A stretch of DNA of 39,127 nucleotides from Gammaproteobacteria bacterium (GCA_013373125.1 JABXIK010000116.1:1-39127); one strand, 5' to 3'; shown: positions 8,659 through 17,958, numbered from the stretch's first letter. Notes: generated by a model from the letters alone, not told the origin. Numbers and translations: made by a program.

Positions 8659-9369
8659 CTACTTGATTTTTCCTTCCAGAATATCAGCATCCATCACTAA
8701 AAGTTTCAACGCTTTAGATGAAAACTCCCGACGATACAAAACAGCCACCACGACAAACGTAGCAAACATGAAAAGAACTGGATGAATAAACCAAGCCAAA
8801 GACGCCATCGAGAAATAGTAGGCTCTTAAGCCATAATTAAAAGCATGACCCGCTTGATCCAAAATCTTACCCGTTGAATAAGCGTACTCTTTCCTTTGTC
8901 TAGCATTAAACTGCTCTTGATCCGGCATGGGTGCTGCTCCTACCAGCACGCTACCAAACCCATATTGACGTAACGACCAAGTAAAGCTAAAAAACGCATA
9001 CACCATAATAAAGAGCAATAAACCAAGCTTATAAGGATTAAAACCCGCCCCTACACTCACAAACAACTCCCATTTGGAAGCCGACGTCAGTGCAGTCAAA
9101 ATGGCGGCTATGATAATCACGGTCGTTGACGCCATAAAGTTCACGTTGCGCTCAACATTCGCAATTAAAGCTGCATCACCAATGCGGTTATCTCGTAACA
9201 TCATGCGTTCCATCCAGGACACACGATGAAGATCCAATACCGATGCCAAGCAATGAGTTCGCTTAGCCATATACTTAGCAAATACGCTATAACCTACCCA
9301 GATCACCACAAAAAAGATTAAGGCAATTAGATTCCAAATCTCAGTATCCAAAAATGGATGTATCTGCAT
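8659..9369 (-). CDS. DUF599 family inner-membrane protein
   Basis: A 236-residue membrane protein with an N-terminal segment LIALIFFVVIWVGYSVF, further hydrophobic segments near residues 85-100, 115-135 and 200-220, and the conserved R-x-x-W-M-x-x-M-x-x-R-x-x-R-I-x-D block (SWMERMMLRDNRIGD) seen in DUF599 proteins. The function of the family is not established. A GTG at 9375 would add two residues, but AAGG on the minus strand lies 6 nt before the ATG at 9369 and touches the GTG, so the ATG is preferred. It follows the YajG lipoprotein gene by a few bases and is probably cotranscribed with it and yaaA. Confidence 0.8.
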   Translation of the reverse strand: MQIHPFLDTEIWNLIALIFFVVIWVGYSVFAKYMAKRTHCLASVLDLHRVSWMERMMLRDNRIGDAALIANVERNVNFMASTTVIIIAAILTALTSASKWELFVSVGAGFNPYKLGLLLFIMVYAFFSFTWSLRQYGFGSVLVGAAPMPDQEQFNARQRKEYAYSTGKILDQAGHAFNYGLRAYYFSMASLAWFIHPVLFMFATFVVVAVLYRREFSSKALKLLVMDADILEGKIK

Positions 9370-9377
9370 AACCACCC

Positions 9378-9935
9378 TTATTTAAGAAAGTTAACGATTT
9401 CTTTATCGTTAAGCGCCTTGTTAAATAATTCCGATAACATGGCATTCAAATAATTCTGATTAAACTCTTGAGTTGGTGCCGTGGCCACATCCTGTGCACG
9501 ATTTGCAGCAAAACGCTTAGTCAAATTGGCGGCTCCACGGGTAATTTTCACCACAATTTCCCCTTCCAACTCAATGTGACTCACCCAGCTTTCATCAGGA
9601 GAAAAATAACGTAGTTTTACAATTTCAACTTCTAGCTTCGACAGCGGCTCAGGACGTTTCTCCATATCAATATTCTGCGCCAGCATAGCATTTTGTAGAC
9701 TTTGACCGATTGACTTAGCCAAGGACTCTTCAAAACTAATAGGCCCTTGATTCTTAGCATTTCGGTATCCCAATAAATCTGTATTTTCACGTTTATCAGA
9801 AACCACCAATTCAATCGGTACGCTCACACCATTCAATTGCTCAAAGTTTAATACCGGCTCTACTTTCAACGTTTGCGGACCAACCGCACAACCTGCCAAT
9901 AAAGCTATCCCAATAAATACCAAACCAAATTTCAT
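9378..9935 (-). CDS. yajG: YajG family lipoprotein
   Basis: A 185-residue lipoprotein: a short hydrophobic leader ends in lipobox LLAGC, with Cys16 as the lipidated residue. The mature part has the YajG layout: an N-terminal VPIELVVSDKRE strand, the LLGYR motif, then alternating strands and a C-terminal helix. The role of YajG is not settled. A strong AAGGAGTG Shine-Dalgarno precedes the ATG. It lies between yaaA (40 bp upstream) and the DUF599 gene (8 bp downstream) on the same strand. Confidence 0.8.
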   Translation of the reverse strand: MKFGLVFIGIALLAGCAVGPQTLKVEPVLNFEQLNGVSVPIELVVSDKRENTDLLGYRNAKNQGPISFEESLAKSIGQSLQNAMLAQNIDMEKRPEPLSKLEVEIVKLRYFSPDESWVSHIELEGEIVVKITRGAANLTKRFAANRAQDVATAPTQEFNQNYLNAMLSELFNKALNDKEIVNFLK

Positions 9936-9975
9936 TTTGTCACTCCTTTATACTTTATTCTCAGTTTAGCTGGCT

Positions 9976-10749
9976 TTATACAGCCTGCTCTTTTCGTAAG
10001 AACACCCACTCATTCTCTGATGACTGCTCCGGAGAAAACCAATAGCCTGCCACATCAAATTTTTTAATTTCATCAACTTGCTTGATTTTGTTTTTAATAA
10101 CGTAAGCCGCCATCATTCCTCGTGCTTTCTTTGCAAAGAAACTGATCACCTTGAACTGGCCATTTTTTTCATCTTTGAAAACTGGTGTAATCACTCGGGC
10201 TTTCAATTGTTTAGGCTTAACCGCTTTAAAATATTCATTTGAGGCGAGATTTAACACCACATCTTTTGCCGCTGGCTCTTCATTAATTTTATTCGTAATT
10301 GTATCACCCCAAAAATCATACAGGTTTTTACCTCTTTGATTTTCAAACTTGGTGCCCATTTCTAAACGATAAGGCTGCATAAGATCCAGCGGCTTCAATA
10401 AGCCATACAATCCAGACAGCATACGAAAATGCTTTTGCGCAAAGGTTATATCTGCCTTCTTAAACGAATAGGCATCTAAACCCGTATACACATCCCCTTT
10501 AAAGGCAAACATGGCTGGGCGAGCATTATCTAGCGTAAATGGCTGCGCCCAATGTTGAAACCGATTTACATTTAAAACAGCTAATTTATCACTCAACTTC
10601 ATCAAGCTGCCCACATCTTTCGGGGTGAGTTTCGTTAACTCATTAATCAACTGCTGTGCATCATCCAGTAACTCAGGCTGTGTAAAATCCGCTGTCGGCA
10701 GTGGACTTTCATAATCTAGGGTTTTAGCTGGAGAGACGATTAATAACAT
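9976..10749 (-). CDS. yaaA: Peroxide stress protein YaaA
   Basis: A cytosolic 257-residue member of the YaaA/UPF0246 family. In E. coli it lowers intracellular free iron during hydrogen peroxide stress and is induced by OxyR. The N-terminus [18 protein letters not shown] is the family signature, and the central [11 protein letters not shown] and late [17 protein letters not shown] blocks also match. A GTG at 10752 lies directly before the ATG; AAGGA is 6 nt from the ATG at 10749, which favours that start. I could not find a clear OxyR site by eye. Confidence 0.92.
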   Translation of the reverse strand: MLLIVSPAKTLDYESPLPTADFTQPELLDDAQQLINELTKLTPKDVGSLMKLSDKLAVLNVNRFQHWAQPFTLDNARPAMFAFKGDVYTGLDAYSFKKADITFAQKHFRMLSGLYGLLKPLDLMQPYRLEMGTKFENQRGKNLYDFWGDTITNKINEEPAAKDVVLNLASNEYFKAVKPKQLKARVITPVFKDEKNGQFKVISFFAKKARGMMAAYVIKNKIKQVDEIKKFDVAGYWFSPEQSSENEWVFLRKEQAV

Positions 10750-10792
10750 CACAATTCCTTACATCTTTTACCACATTGGCACATTTGGTCGT

Positions 10793-10821
10793 TTAACAAT
10801 GGATTCTAGGATACGTATAGT
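10793..10821 (+). promoter_or_regulatory. Sigma-70 type promoter for the acyl-CoA synthetase gene
   Basis: TTAACA (10793-10798), a 17-bp spacer, then TATAGT (10816-10821). Both boxes match consensus at five of six positions. The predicted start is near 10828, giving a leader of roughly 58 nt before ATG 10886. Confidence 0.65.
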
Positions 10822-10885
10822 ACGGGCAATGCTGCCAGCCATCAAAAGCAAACAATAATAAAAATGCTTACGAGGCACCCCAATT

Positions 10886-12703
10886 ATGCAACCTAAACCA
10901 GTCACCGGCTTAAATGTGCTGACGTCTACCTTGCGCATATTGCCAGATATTGGCCGTATTCTTAAAGGGATTTATCACCTCGCCAGCGCCAAAGCCGATA
11001 AATATCAATCCATCGGTCGTATGTTCGAAACACGCGCAGCACAGCACCCAGATCAATGCTTCCTGCGTTATGAAGATACGCAATACAGCTACAAACAGTT
11101 TAACCTGTGGAGCAATCAGATTTGTCACTACCTAGCTTCACAAGGAGTCAAAAGTGGTGATGTCGTCGCCTTGATGATGGAAAACCGTCCTGAAACATTA
11201 GCCTGCGTATTAGGCATTACTAAATTGGGTGCCATCGTCAGCATGATCAACACCACCCAAAGAGACGAAGTACTACTGCATAGTTTAACAACCGTTACAC
11301 CCAAAATGACCATCATTGGGGAGGAATGCGTTGCGGTTTACCAAGACGTTGCCGATAAAATAAACAAAACCCCAGAATTTAAGCAGTTCTATATGGCTGA
11401 TGGTTCAACAACCCCCGCTCCTGCTGACTTTATTGACCTAGATAAAGCACTTGAGGACCAACCCACCCACAACCCAGAAAGCTCCTCTCAAATCCAGATG
11501 AAACAAACGGCTTATTATATTTTCACATCTGGCACTACGGGATTACCAAAAGCTTCGATTCTTACTCATTTTCGTTGGATTAAAGCCATGGGGGCATTTG
11601 GTCTCTCTGCTTTCAGAATACGCCATAATGACGTTTTCTATGTTTGCCTACCCCTGTATCACAATAACGCACTTACCGTCTCATGGGGCTCCATTGTAGG
11701 CGCTGGAGCAACCATGGTGCTTGCCCGTAAATTCAGCGCATCAAGGTTTTGGGATGACTGCCGTCGTTACGATGTCACAGCCTTTTGCTACATCGGCGAA
11801 CTGTGTCGCTACCTGCTAAACCAACCAGAAAAAAGCAATGATCGCGAGCATAAAGTTCGCGTTATGGGCGGCAATGGCCTGCGTCCAGATATATGGATGA
11901 GATTCAAACAACGCTTTGGTGTGCCTCAAATCATGGAGCTATATGGCGCCAGTGAATGTAATATCGCTTTTGTGAACAGCCTTAACTTAGATATGACCGC
12001 AGGCTACTGCCCAATGAGCTTCGATATTGTGAAATACGACATAGAAAAAGACGAAGCCATACGCGACGCACAAGGCTTTCTGATTCCAGTTGAGAAAGGT
12101 GAAACTGGGCTATTAATTGCCGAAGTCACGGAGCGCAGCCCTTATGAGGGGTACACAAACCAAAAAGCTAATCAATCCAAGATCATGCGAGATGTCTTTA
12201 AAGACGGTGACATGTATTTCAACAGCGGCGATCTTGTGCAACGACAAGGCTACAAACACGTGGCCTTTGTGGATCGTCTAGGTGATACCTTCCGCTGGAA
12301 AGGAGAAAACGTGGCAACCACAGAAGTAGAAGAAGTCACCAATCAATTTCCACAGATAGATCACAGTGTTGTGTATGGCGTACAAATTCCTAATAGTGAC
12401 GGGCGTGCAGGCATGGCAGCCATCACTCTCAACACCGAATTAAATCAATTTGACGTCAATTCATTTAGCGAACACGTGAAAAGCAAACTGCCTGGTTATG
12501 CTGTACCTTTGTTTCTACGTATCAGGCAACAGCAAGACATTACCGGCACATTTAAATACAAAAAAGGGGATTTAAAAAAAGAAGGGTTCAACTTTGAAAC
12601 GTTTAATGAACCAGTATTCGTATTATTACCCAACCAAACCCAATACCAGCCATTAGACAAACAAACACTTAGCCAACTAAACCTTGGCGCTGTCCAAATC
12701 TAA
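10886..12703 (+). CDS. Long-chain acyl-CoA synthetase, FATP/very-long-chain type
   Basis: A 605-residue AMP-forming ligase that activates fatty acids to acyl-CoA. The AMP-binding P-loop is YYIFTSGTTGLPK (residues 210-222). Further family motifs are LYGASECN, the FNSGDLVQRQG strand with Asp for ribose binding, DRLGDTFRWKGENVATTEVE, and a C-terminal GTFKYKKGDLKKEGF with the catalytic lysine. The start motif around residue 95 (VALMMENRPE) and overall length fit the FATP-like (ACSVL) branch rather than the E. coli FadD branch. No strong membrane segment is seen. It is monocistronic, with a clear sigma-70 promoter and a bidirectional terminator. Likely roles are uptake-coupled fatty acid activation or recycling; the exact chain length is not readable. 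Confidence 0.9.
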   Translation: MQPKPVTGLNVLTSTLRILPDIGRILKGIYHLASAKADKYQSIGRMFETRAAQHPDQCFLRYEDTQYSYKQFNLWSNQICHYLASQGVKSGDVVALMMENRPETLACVLGITKLGAIVSMINTTQRDEVLLHSLTTVTPKMTIIGEECVAVYQDVADKINKTPEFKQFYMADGSTTPAPADFIDLDKALEDQPTHNPESSSQIQMKQTAYYIFTSGTTGLPKASILTHFRWIKAMGAFGLSAFRIRHNDVFYVCLPLYHNNALTVSWGSIVGAGATMVLARKFSASRFWDDCRRYDVTAFCYIGELCRYLLNQPEKSNDREHKVRVMGGNGLRPDIWMRFKQRFGVPQIMELYGASECNIAFVNSLNLDMTAGYCPMSFDIVKYDIEKDEAIRDAQGFLIPVEKGETGLLIAEVTERSPYEGYTNQKANQSKIMRDVFKDGDMYFNSGDLVQRQGYKHVAFVDRLGDTFRWKGENVATTEVEEVTNQFPQIDHSVVYGVQIPNSDGRAGMAAITLNTELNQFDVNSFSEHVKSKLPGYAVPLFLRIRQQQDITGTFKYKKGDLKKEGFNFETFNEPVFVLLPNQTQYQPLDKQTLSQLNLGAVQI

Positions 12704-12710
12704 AGGAAAC

Positions 12711-12741
12711 AAAACCTGTACCTAAGGTAGGTACAGGTTTT
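12711..12741. terminator. Bidirectional terminator overlapping the 3' end of a gene
   Basis: Arms AAAACCTGTACC (12711-12722) and GGTACAGGTTTT (12730-12741) form a 12-bp stem with a 7-nt loop. The right arm encodes the last residues (NLYLP) of the minus-strand binding protein, so its coding sequence doubles as half of the terminator shared with the acyl-CoA synthetase gene. Confidence 0.85.
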
Positions 12742-13486
12742 TAATCTCCAGCCATGCCTCATCCTCATCCATATTCTCAACTAGGCTTTGAATAAAGCTA
12801 AAAACATCAGACTGGTCTTTAGTCACTAATATTCTTACCTGATACACACCACTGGGCTTAGGGCTTATAAACAATTCACTTTGAATACCAAGCAATTGAC
12901 TATAAAACTTTAAAGGGCCTTCATTTACTATGATGGCATCTAGATCGCCTACTTTATGTAAGCGTTTAAGGTTTTGCAGATCTCCTTCCGCATCAATTCG
13001 TTGTGCTTTTCCATCTTTCACTAAACTGTCTAATATCGGGTATGTGTATCCCTTAATACCGCCTATTCTTTTCCCCACGTAATCCTCTGCCGCGGAAAAA
13101 GAAAATGGCTTATCTTTTACCGATACAATCTCATCTTTTAACGTCAGAACCGGTTCACTCCAGAAATATTGTTCCTGCTCAACATCATTGAACCAAATAG
13201 GATTAACGAATAAAACGACCGCAGGCTGACCCTGCTTCAACCTTGATTGTAATGAACCCATAGAAACCAAATTAATATTAAACTGGTATCGGCCATTGCT
13301 AACATTAGAAAGATATCGGGCGAACGCAAAACTTAATCCAATGGACTTATCTTGACTGACCACCATGGGAGGGAATTTATGATATTCGTAAATATCAATG
13401 AGAACAGGAGAGCTGAGCGCAGGTCGGCTTAATGCAAACAATAAACCGACAATCCAATAACAAACCCGCGAGAGAAATCTTGCCAC
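12722..13486 (-). CDS. Periplasmic substrate-binding protein (SBP family 3-like)
   Basis: A 254-residue exported protein with an N-terminal signal (VCYWIVGLLFALSRPALSS) followed by a two-lobe binding-protein pattern: VLIDIYEYHKFPPM, then FAFARYL, a KRIGGIKGYTYP strand-loop-helix at the lobe crossover, DAIIVNEGPLKFY, and a C-terminal amphipathic helix. It fits the type-3 amino-acid-like binding proteins that occur without a transporter. No ABC permease or ATPase is next to it. Instead it follows a chemoreceptor gene by 15 bp on the same strand, so it may present ligand to that receptor. The start is GTG at 13486. The ligand is unknown. Confidence 0.7.
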   Translation of the reverse strand: MARFLSRVCYWIVGLLFALSRPALSSPVLIDIYEYHKFPPMVVSQDKSIGLSFAFARYLSNVSNGRYQFNINLVSMGSLQSRLKQGQPAVVLFVNPIWFNDVEQEQYFWSEPVLTLKDEIVSVKDKPFSFSAAEDYVGKRIGGIKGYTYPILDSLVKDGKAQRIDAEGDLQNLKRLHKVGDLDAIIVNEGPLKFYSQLLGIQSELFISPKPSGVYQVRILVTKDQSDVFSFIQSLVENMDEDEAWLEIKNLYLP

Positions 13487-13501
13487 CCTATTCTCGCAAG
13501 C

Positions 13502-15130
13502 TTATAAAATAAAGTTAGAAACTTGTTTAGTTAAACTATCCGATTGCACATTCAATCCCTTCACTGCATTACCGATAGCCTGCGCACTTTGCTGTGCATT
13601 TTGACTCAATTCGTTTACTCCCGTTAGATTACTATTAATTTCGTCGATAACAGACGTTTGTTCTTCAATGGCTGATGCCACCTGTAAAATTCGATCACTG
13701 ATACTCACCAATGAAACCGAAATTACCGACAAGTTTTCTTCTGATTTTCTAGCATACTCAACTGTAGAGGTCGCCCTATCTTGACCTTCTTTCATGCTTT
13801 CAACCGCGCGATTCACACCACCACGTAAATTTTCAATCATATTATTAATATCACCAGTTGATTGCTGTGTTTTGCTGGCAAGGGTTCTAACTTCATCTGC
13901 CACAACCGCAAACCCGCGGCCTTGTTCGCCCGCCCGCGCCGCTTCAATAGCTGCATTAAGCGCTAACAAGTTAGTTTGTTCAGCAATGCCTTTAATGACA
14001 TCCAATACCGATGCTATATTTGTGGTTTCTTCTACCAACTCTTGAATCACTAAACCTGAATTGCTGACATTGTCAGCAAGCGCTTCAATTTCATCCATGG
14101 CCCTTTTAAAATCCGCAGCCACTTGTTTGGCGGTTAAATCGGATTGTTTAGCTTCTTCTGAAACCTGCTGAGTATTATTGGAAACCTCTTGAATCGCCAA
14201 GCCCATTTCATGGTTGGCCGTAGAAACCATTTCCATGGATTTGGCGTATTGCTCACTATTAGCCAAACTATCCTGCGCGCCTTCTTTCAAATGACCGCTG
14301 GCTCCATTTACTTCTAATGCCACGGTTTGAATGTTCTTCATTAAAGACTGCATGCCTGATAAAAACTTATTAAAGCTATGGGATAAACGTCCGATCTCAT
14401 CATTGCCTAATCTAGGCATGCGCTTAGTTAAATCCCCTTTACCACTAGCCAACTCATCAAGGGCATTGGATAAATTATTAAGTGGACCAATAATCATGCG
14501 CGGAAAAAATATAGCGACACATGCCGTAAGAATAATTGCCACGGCAACTAACAATAATGTATTGGACATAGCTTGACGTTTGGTTTCAGCGGTATGCAAT
14601 TGTAGCGCAGCGGCTTCCTTCCCAAGACGTTCACCTAATGAATCCAATTCATCACGCATGGATTCAAATACCTTATCTAAGCTGTCGGCACTCAATTGTG
14701 TGGCAATATCAGAAGATATAGAGCCGTCTTTGACCTTTTGTACTAATGACTCTGTCTGTGGGCGCCAATTGTTAAAGGCCTTGAGGAATTTTTCGGCCTC
14801 CATACGAATTTCAGAAGAAACATCCAAAGTGCTGATCTTTTTCACCCTATCTTCAACTTGCTGAATATTCTCTTGATGCATCTTGAAATAGCCAGCATTT
14901 GCCAATCCCAAAGCGATCGTTCGCTCTGCAATTTGCGCCTGATACAAATCTCGATCCGCATTTAGGACAAGCTCAATACCCGGAATGTATTCTTCATTTA
15001 TATGCGAAAACTCTTTTGAGATCCTGTCCATATCAATAATTTGCAAAGCAGAAAGAATTAGAAGTAATACGCCAATTACCGCTATGGGCAAACGTAGTTT
15101 TTTTGCAAGTCCTAGGTCCGACCACTTCAT
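13502..15130 (-). CDS. Methyl-accepting chemotaxis protein, 4HB sensor type
   Basis: A 542-residue transmembrane chemoreceptor. TM1 is at residues about 12-32 ([19 protein letters not shown]). A helical periplasmic sensor at about 35-185 matches the four-helix-bundle MCP domain. TM2 is at about 188-212 ([18 protein letters not shown]). A HAMP domain runs from about 213 to 265, ending in [14 protein letters not shown]. The signalling domain has the near-invariant hairpin tip [18 protein letters not shown] and VADEVRTLA. It would control CheA activity. No CheR-docking pentapeptide is at the C-terminus (ends SNFIL). It heads a two-gene unit with the binding protein. Confidence 0.93.
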   Translation of the reverse strand: MKWSDLGLAKKLRLPIAVIGVLLLILSALQIIDMDRISKEFSHINEEYIPGIELVLNADRDLYQAQIAERTIALGLANAGYFKMHQENIQQVEDRVKKISTLDVSSEIRMEAEKFLKAFNNWRPQTESLVQKVKDGSISSDIATQLSADSLDKVFESMRDELDSLGERLGKEAAALQLHTAETKRQAMSNTLLLVAVAIILTACVAIFFPRMIIGPLNNLSNALDELASGKGDLTKRMPRLGNDEIGRLSHSFNKFLSGMQSLMKNIQTVALEVNGASGHLKEGAQDSLANSEQYAKSMEMVSTANHEMGLAIQEVSNNTQQVSEEAKQSDLTAKQVAADFKRAMDEIEALADNVSNSGLVIQELVEETTNIASVLDVIKGIAEQTNLLALNAAIEAARAGEQGRGFAVVADEVRTLASKTQQSTGDINNMIENLRGGVNRAVESMKEGQDRATSTVEYARKSEENLSVISVSLVSISDRILQVASAIEEQTSVIDEINSNLTGVNELSQNAQQSAQAIGNAVKGLNVQSDSLTKQVSNFIL

Positions 15131-15242
15131 GCTATATCTCCATTATCGATACATTCAGAATAGTTGACGCAAGGGGTTAATCAAAGAACAGGAAACTAGA
15201 ACAAATAAACCAAGCCTTTGGCGTTTTTATCCTTTCATAGCC

Positions 15243-15265
15243 CTTTAGACCTATATAGTCTAAAG
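15243..15265. promoter_or_regulatory. 8-bp inverted repeat in the MCP/hydrolase divergent region
   Basis: CTTTAGAC-CTATATA-GTCTAAAG is a perfect 8-bp inverted repeat with a 7-nt spacer. It lies 112 bp upstream of the MCP start and 69 bp upstream of the hydrolase start, in the shared 204-bp control region. There is no T tract, so an operator is more likely than a terminator. A TATAGT at 15287-15292 could be a -10 for the hydrolase gene, but no convincing -35 goes with it. Confidence 0.4.
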
Positions 15266-15334
15266 TTTCATTAAAGCGTAGTTTGTTATAGTCAAAACTT
15301 CAGACACTCAGAATACAGCTGGTCCAAACAGGTT

Positions 15335-16201
15335 ATGTCCGAACTCATTCACTACTCCAGTGACGATGATTGCCAACACTGCCTGCATTTTTTTGCAGCC
15401 AGTGAGGTAGACACCAACGCACCTATCGTTTTGCTGTTTCCAGCCATGGGTGTAAAAGCCCCTTACTACTTTAAATTAGCCGAGAGCTTTAATGACTTGG
15501 GACTGCATTTCGCATGTACGGACCTTCGCGGTAACGGCCCTATGCATCAACAACCCTCTTGGGGTTATAACTTTGGCTATGCCGAAATGCTGAAATTAGA
15601 TTGGCCCGCCGCCATACAAAAAATCAAGCAACGTTATCCAGACAACCCGTTATATTTAATGGGACACAGTTTAGGTGGACAACTTAGTGCGTGTTATACC
15701 GCCATGAATCCTAAGGATGTTAATGGCGTCATCATCATTGCGGCCGGCAATGTACATTACAAAGCGTTCCACCATAAATGGCGGACTTTGTTTGGTACTC
15801 AATTCCTTTCTCTCAGCAGTCAATTATTCGGCTACATGCCAGGAAACACCTTAGGATTTGCAGGCCGCGAAGCGCGACAAGTCATGCGAGACTGGGCTTA
15901 CAACGCGCGTACGGGTCGCTATCGAATCAAACTGAAAACCGGTTACCACCTGTTAGATGGCTATCTAACACAATTAAAACGTCCTGTTTTAGCCATCAGC
16001 TTTGACGGCGATAAATTCTCCCCCCATAGCTCAATGGTTAAACTATTAGATAAAATGCCCTGCGCCCCCAAACAGCATATCCGCACCAGTGCTTTAGAGA
16101 TGGATGTAGCAGAAATTGGTCATTTCAGCTGGGTGAAACACACGGAAAAGCTGGCGCCAAAAATTCATCAATGGATTCAACAAAGCCACACCAATGGATA
16201 A
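15335..16201 (+). CDS. Alpha/beta hydrolase (S33-like)
   Basis: A 288-residue cytosolic alpha/beta hydrolase without a signal peptide. The nucleophile elbow is GHSLGG with Ser112. An oxyanion strand FPAMGVKAPYYF precedes it and DLRGNGP follows the family HGxx/DxRGxG pattern. The C-terminal SFDGDKFSP should supply the acid and EIGHFSW the histidine. Such proteins are esterases, lipases or peptidases; the substrate cannot be told from sequence. Its stop overlaps the TauE-like gene start by 8 bp (ATGGATAA), so the two are translationally coupled. Confidence 0.8.
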   Translation: MSELIHYSSDDDCQHCLHFFAASEVDTNAPIVLLFPAMGVKAPYYFKLAESFNDLGLHFACTDLRGNGPMHQQPSWGYNFGYAEMLKLDWPAAIQKIKQRYPDNPLYLMGHSLGGQLSACYTAMNPKDVNGVIIIAAGNVHYKAFHHKWRTLFGTQFLSLSSQLFGYMPGNTLGFAGREARQVMRDWAYNARTGRYRIKLKTGYHLLDGYLTQLKRPVLAISFDGDKFSPHSSMVKLLDKMPCAPKQHIRTSALEMDVAEIGHFSWVKHTEKLAPKIHQWIQQSHTNG

Positions 16202-16919
16202 CTGGACGCTGTTATTTCTAACCTTAGCCACCATTGGCACCAGTGGTTTTGCTGCCATCATAGGACAAGGCGGCGGGTTAATATTATTTGCTATTTTGGC
16301 CATATATATCGATTTGCCAGTACTCATTGCCCTACATGCTGTCATTCAATTAGTCAGTAACAGCAGCCGAGCTGCATTGGCTTTACCCCATATACACTGG
16401 CCCGTTATACGCCCCATTCTTATGGGCATCATTATAGGCGCCATCATCATCACGCCATTACTCGAAAACATAAATTGGCAATGGATGACACCACTCATGG
16501 GGCTTTACATCTTATATATGACATGGGGGAAGAAGATTAAGCTCCCCTTCTCACTACCTTTCCCATTAGTCTCGACGGGACTCCTGCAAGGCAGCCTAGG
16601 TATGGCCTTAGGAGCAACAGGGCCACTTACAAACGCACTTTTATTGGCAAAAGGATTAAGCAAAGACGCCATCGTTGCCAGCAATGCTGTGATCATGAGC
16701 TTAAGCCACTTAATGAAAATTATTTTATTTACATTACTAGGTATCAGTCTTTTAGAGTTTGCACTGCCACTCGTATTTTTATGCGTTGCTGCCATTTTGG
16801 GCTCATACCTAGGTAGCCACCTAAGATCAAAGATCCCTGAACACCAATTCATGTGGTTGTTTAAAATCATTCTCACTGTATTGGCCATTCGCTTAACCCT
16901 AAGCAATCTATCTATTTAA
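16194..16919 (+). CDS. TauE/SafE family (sulfite/organosulfur exporter-like) permease
   Basis: A 241-residue integral membrane protein with about seven or eight hydrophobic segments and the twofold repeat typical of TauE/SafE: GFAAIIGQGGGLILF near the first repeat and LLQGSLGMALGATGPLTNALLL near the second. Family members export small anions such as sulfite, sulfoacetate or organosulfur compounds; the substrate here is unknown. Translation is coupled to the alpha/beta hydrolase upstream, which hints that the hydrolase product could be the exported compound, though that is only inference from position. Confidence 0.8.
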   Translation: MDNWTLLFLTLATIGTSGFAAIIGQGGGLILFAILAIYIDLPVLIALHAVIQLVSNSSRAALALPHIHWPVIRPILMGIIIGAIIITPLLENINWQWMTPLMGLYILYMTWGKKIKLPFSLPFPLVSTGLLQGSLGMALGATGPLTNALLLAKGLSKDAIVASNAVIMSLSHLMKIILFTLLGISLLEFALPLVFLCVAAILGSYLGSHLRSKIPEHQFMWLFKIILTVLAIRLTLSNLSI

Positions 16920-17070
16920 AACCCACATATATAACCCACTTCGATTCATGGAACTGTCATATTCTGACGCCACACTTTCTCTGATGAAGTACAAGACAAC
17001 AACCTCAAAACCCGACCTGTTCAAACCGTTTTTTTCGCGCTATTCTACCTGAAAAGATAACGGTATAAAT

Positions 17071-17934
17071 ATGAGCAATTTTGACTTAGTTGAAGCTTTC
17101 GACTCTTTGGTAATACTCACTGCCAATTTATGTCAGTGTATCCGCCAACAACATGAAGGAATTTGGGTACCATTAACTGCAGCTGAGCAGGCACAAGGCT
17201 TAACACCGGTAGAAAAAGCCTGTCAAATTCTGCAAGATTTTTGGTATCAAGACGGACAAGACGGTCGCGAGACCCGAAGCTGTTTTGGATTTATTGCCCT
17301 TCCAGAATCCGTTCTTGAACTTGCATCTCAAGTTAATGCTCAAAAAGATCATCTCAAACGATCCGTTCAAGCACTGCAGAAAACCAATAAGCAACAGTGG
17401 TTAGAACTCAAAGGCGAACTGAGTCGCCGCCACCCATCCATTCAAGAGCAATTACACTTTTCCGGATTAAGTCGCCTGCACATAAAACAAACTTGGCGGA
17501 CGATTCCTGTTATTTCTCGCACGCCAACGCGTATTGGCTTTAATTGGTATCACTCTGGTCGCAGCATTCAAAAAATGACTGTGCAGCAAGCGTATGATGC
17601 CCTAGCAAAGCTAGATACCAGTAGCACGCACATCCAAACACAGCTGTCTGCGGTGTCTCAATTAGCAAACAACACCCCACTAGCGAAAGTACAAAATCTT
17701 GCTCCAACCATGCGTGCTAACATCTTTTTCGAAGACGGCGAAGCCCCTTTGCGTCAAGCCATGAATATTTCTTTACCAATATTGTTCAAGGCTCATAAAA
17801 AGCGCATATTACCTCAACACAATGAACCAGAAATTATGCCGCCAGCCTCGCGACAACGAGCTGTACGCAGTGATCGAAAAATTGAAGATGAACCGTTTCT
17901 ACCCAGTATTCGAGTTCACCGATACAACCCATAA
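17071..17934 (+). CDS. tus: Tus-like replication terminus site-binding protein
   Basis: A 287-residue protein whose overall pattern follows Tus (E. coli 309 residues), the monomeric protein that binds Ter sites and blocks DnaB in one orientation. Shared features: the start xxFDLVEAFDSL with a following helix; a WRTIPVISRTPTRIGFNWYH block aligning with Tus [20 protein letters not shown]; a KMTVQQAYDALAKL helix; then LAKVQNLAPTMRANIFF like Tus KLKIKRPVKVQPIARVWY; then SLPILF and a short basic C-terminal strand (LPSIRVHRYNP) like Tus IPRLHLYV. No neighbouring Ter core could be found by eye, and no Shine-Dalgarno is obvious before ATG 17071. It is followed closely by the phosphodiesterase gene. 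Assigned by pattern matching from memory. Confidence 0.72.
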   Translation: MSNFDLVEAFDSLVILTANLCQCIRQQHEGIWVPLTAAEQAQGLTPVEKACQILQDFWYQDGQDGRETRSCFGFIALPESVLELASQVNAQKDHLKRSVQALQKTNKQQWLELKGELSRRHPSIQEQLHFSGLSRLHIKQTWRTIPVISRTPTRIGFNWYHSGRSIQKMTVQQAYDALAKLDTSSTHIQTQLSAVSQLANNTPLAKVQNLAPTMRANIFFEDGEAPLRQAMNISLPILFKAHKKRILPQHNEPEIMPPASRQRAVRSDRKIEDEPFLPSIRVHRYNP

Positions 17935-17958
17935 TGAAACGTGACGGATAAACACAAG

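Noticed and set aside
15131..15334. Possible sigma-28 promoter for the chemoreceptor gene (TAAAG and GATAA fragments)
   Set aside because: The two boxes are not at the required spacing on the minus strand, and a plus-strand TAAAGTTT has no matching second box.
16920..17070. Possible Ter site upstream of the Tus-like gene
   Set aside because: The nearest stretch with ACAAC does not match the GTTGTAACTA core in either strand; no other stretch in the region does.
16920..17070. Clear promoter for the Tus-like gene
   Set aside because: TATTCT at 17041 has only a poor -35 (TGTTCA) at 17-bp spacing.
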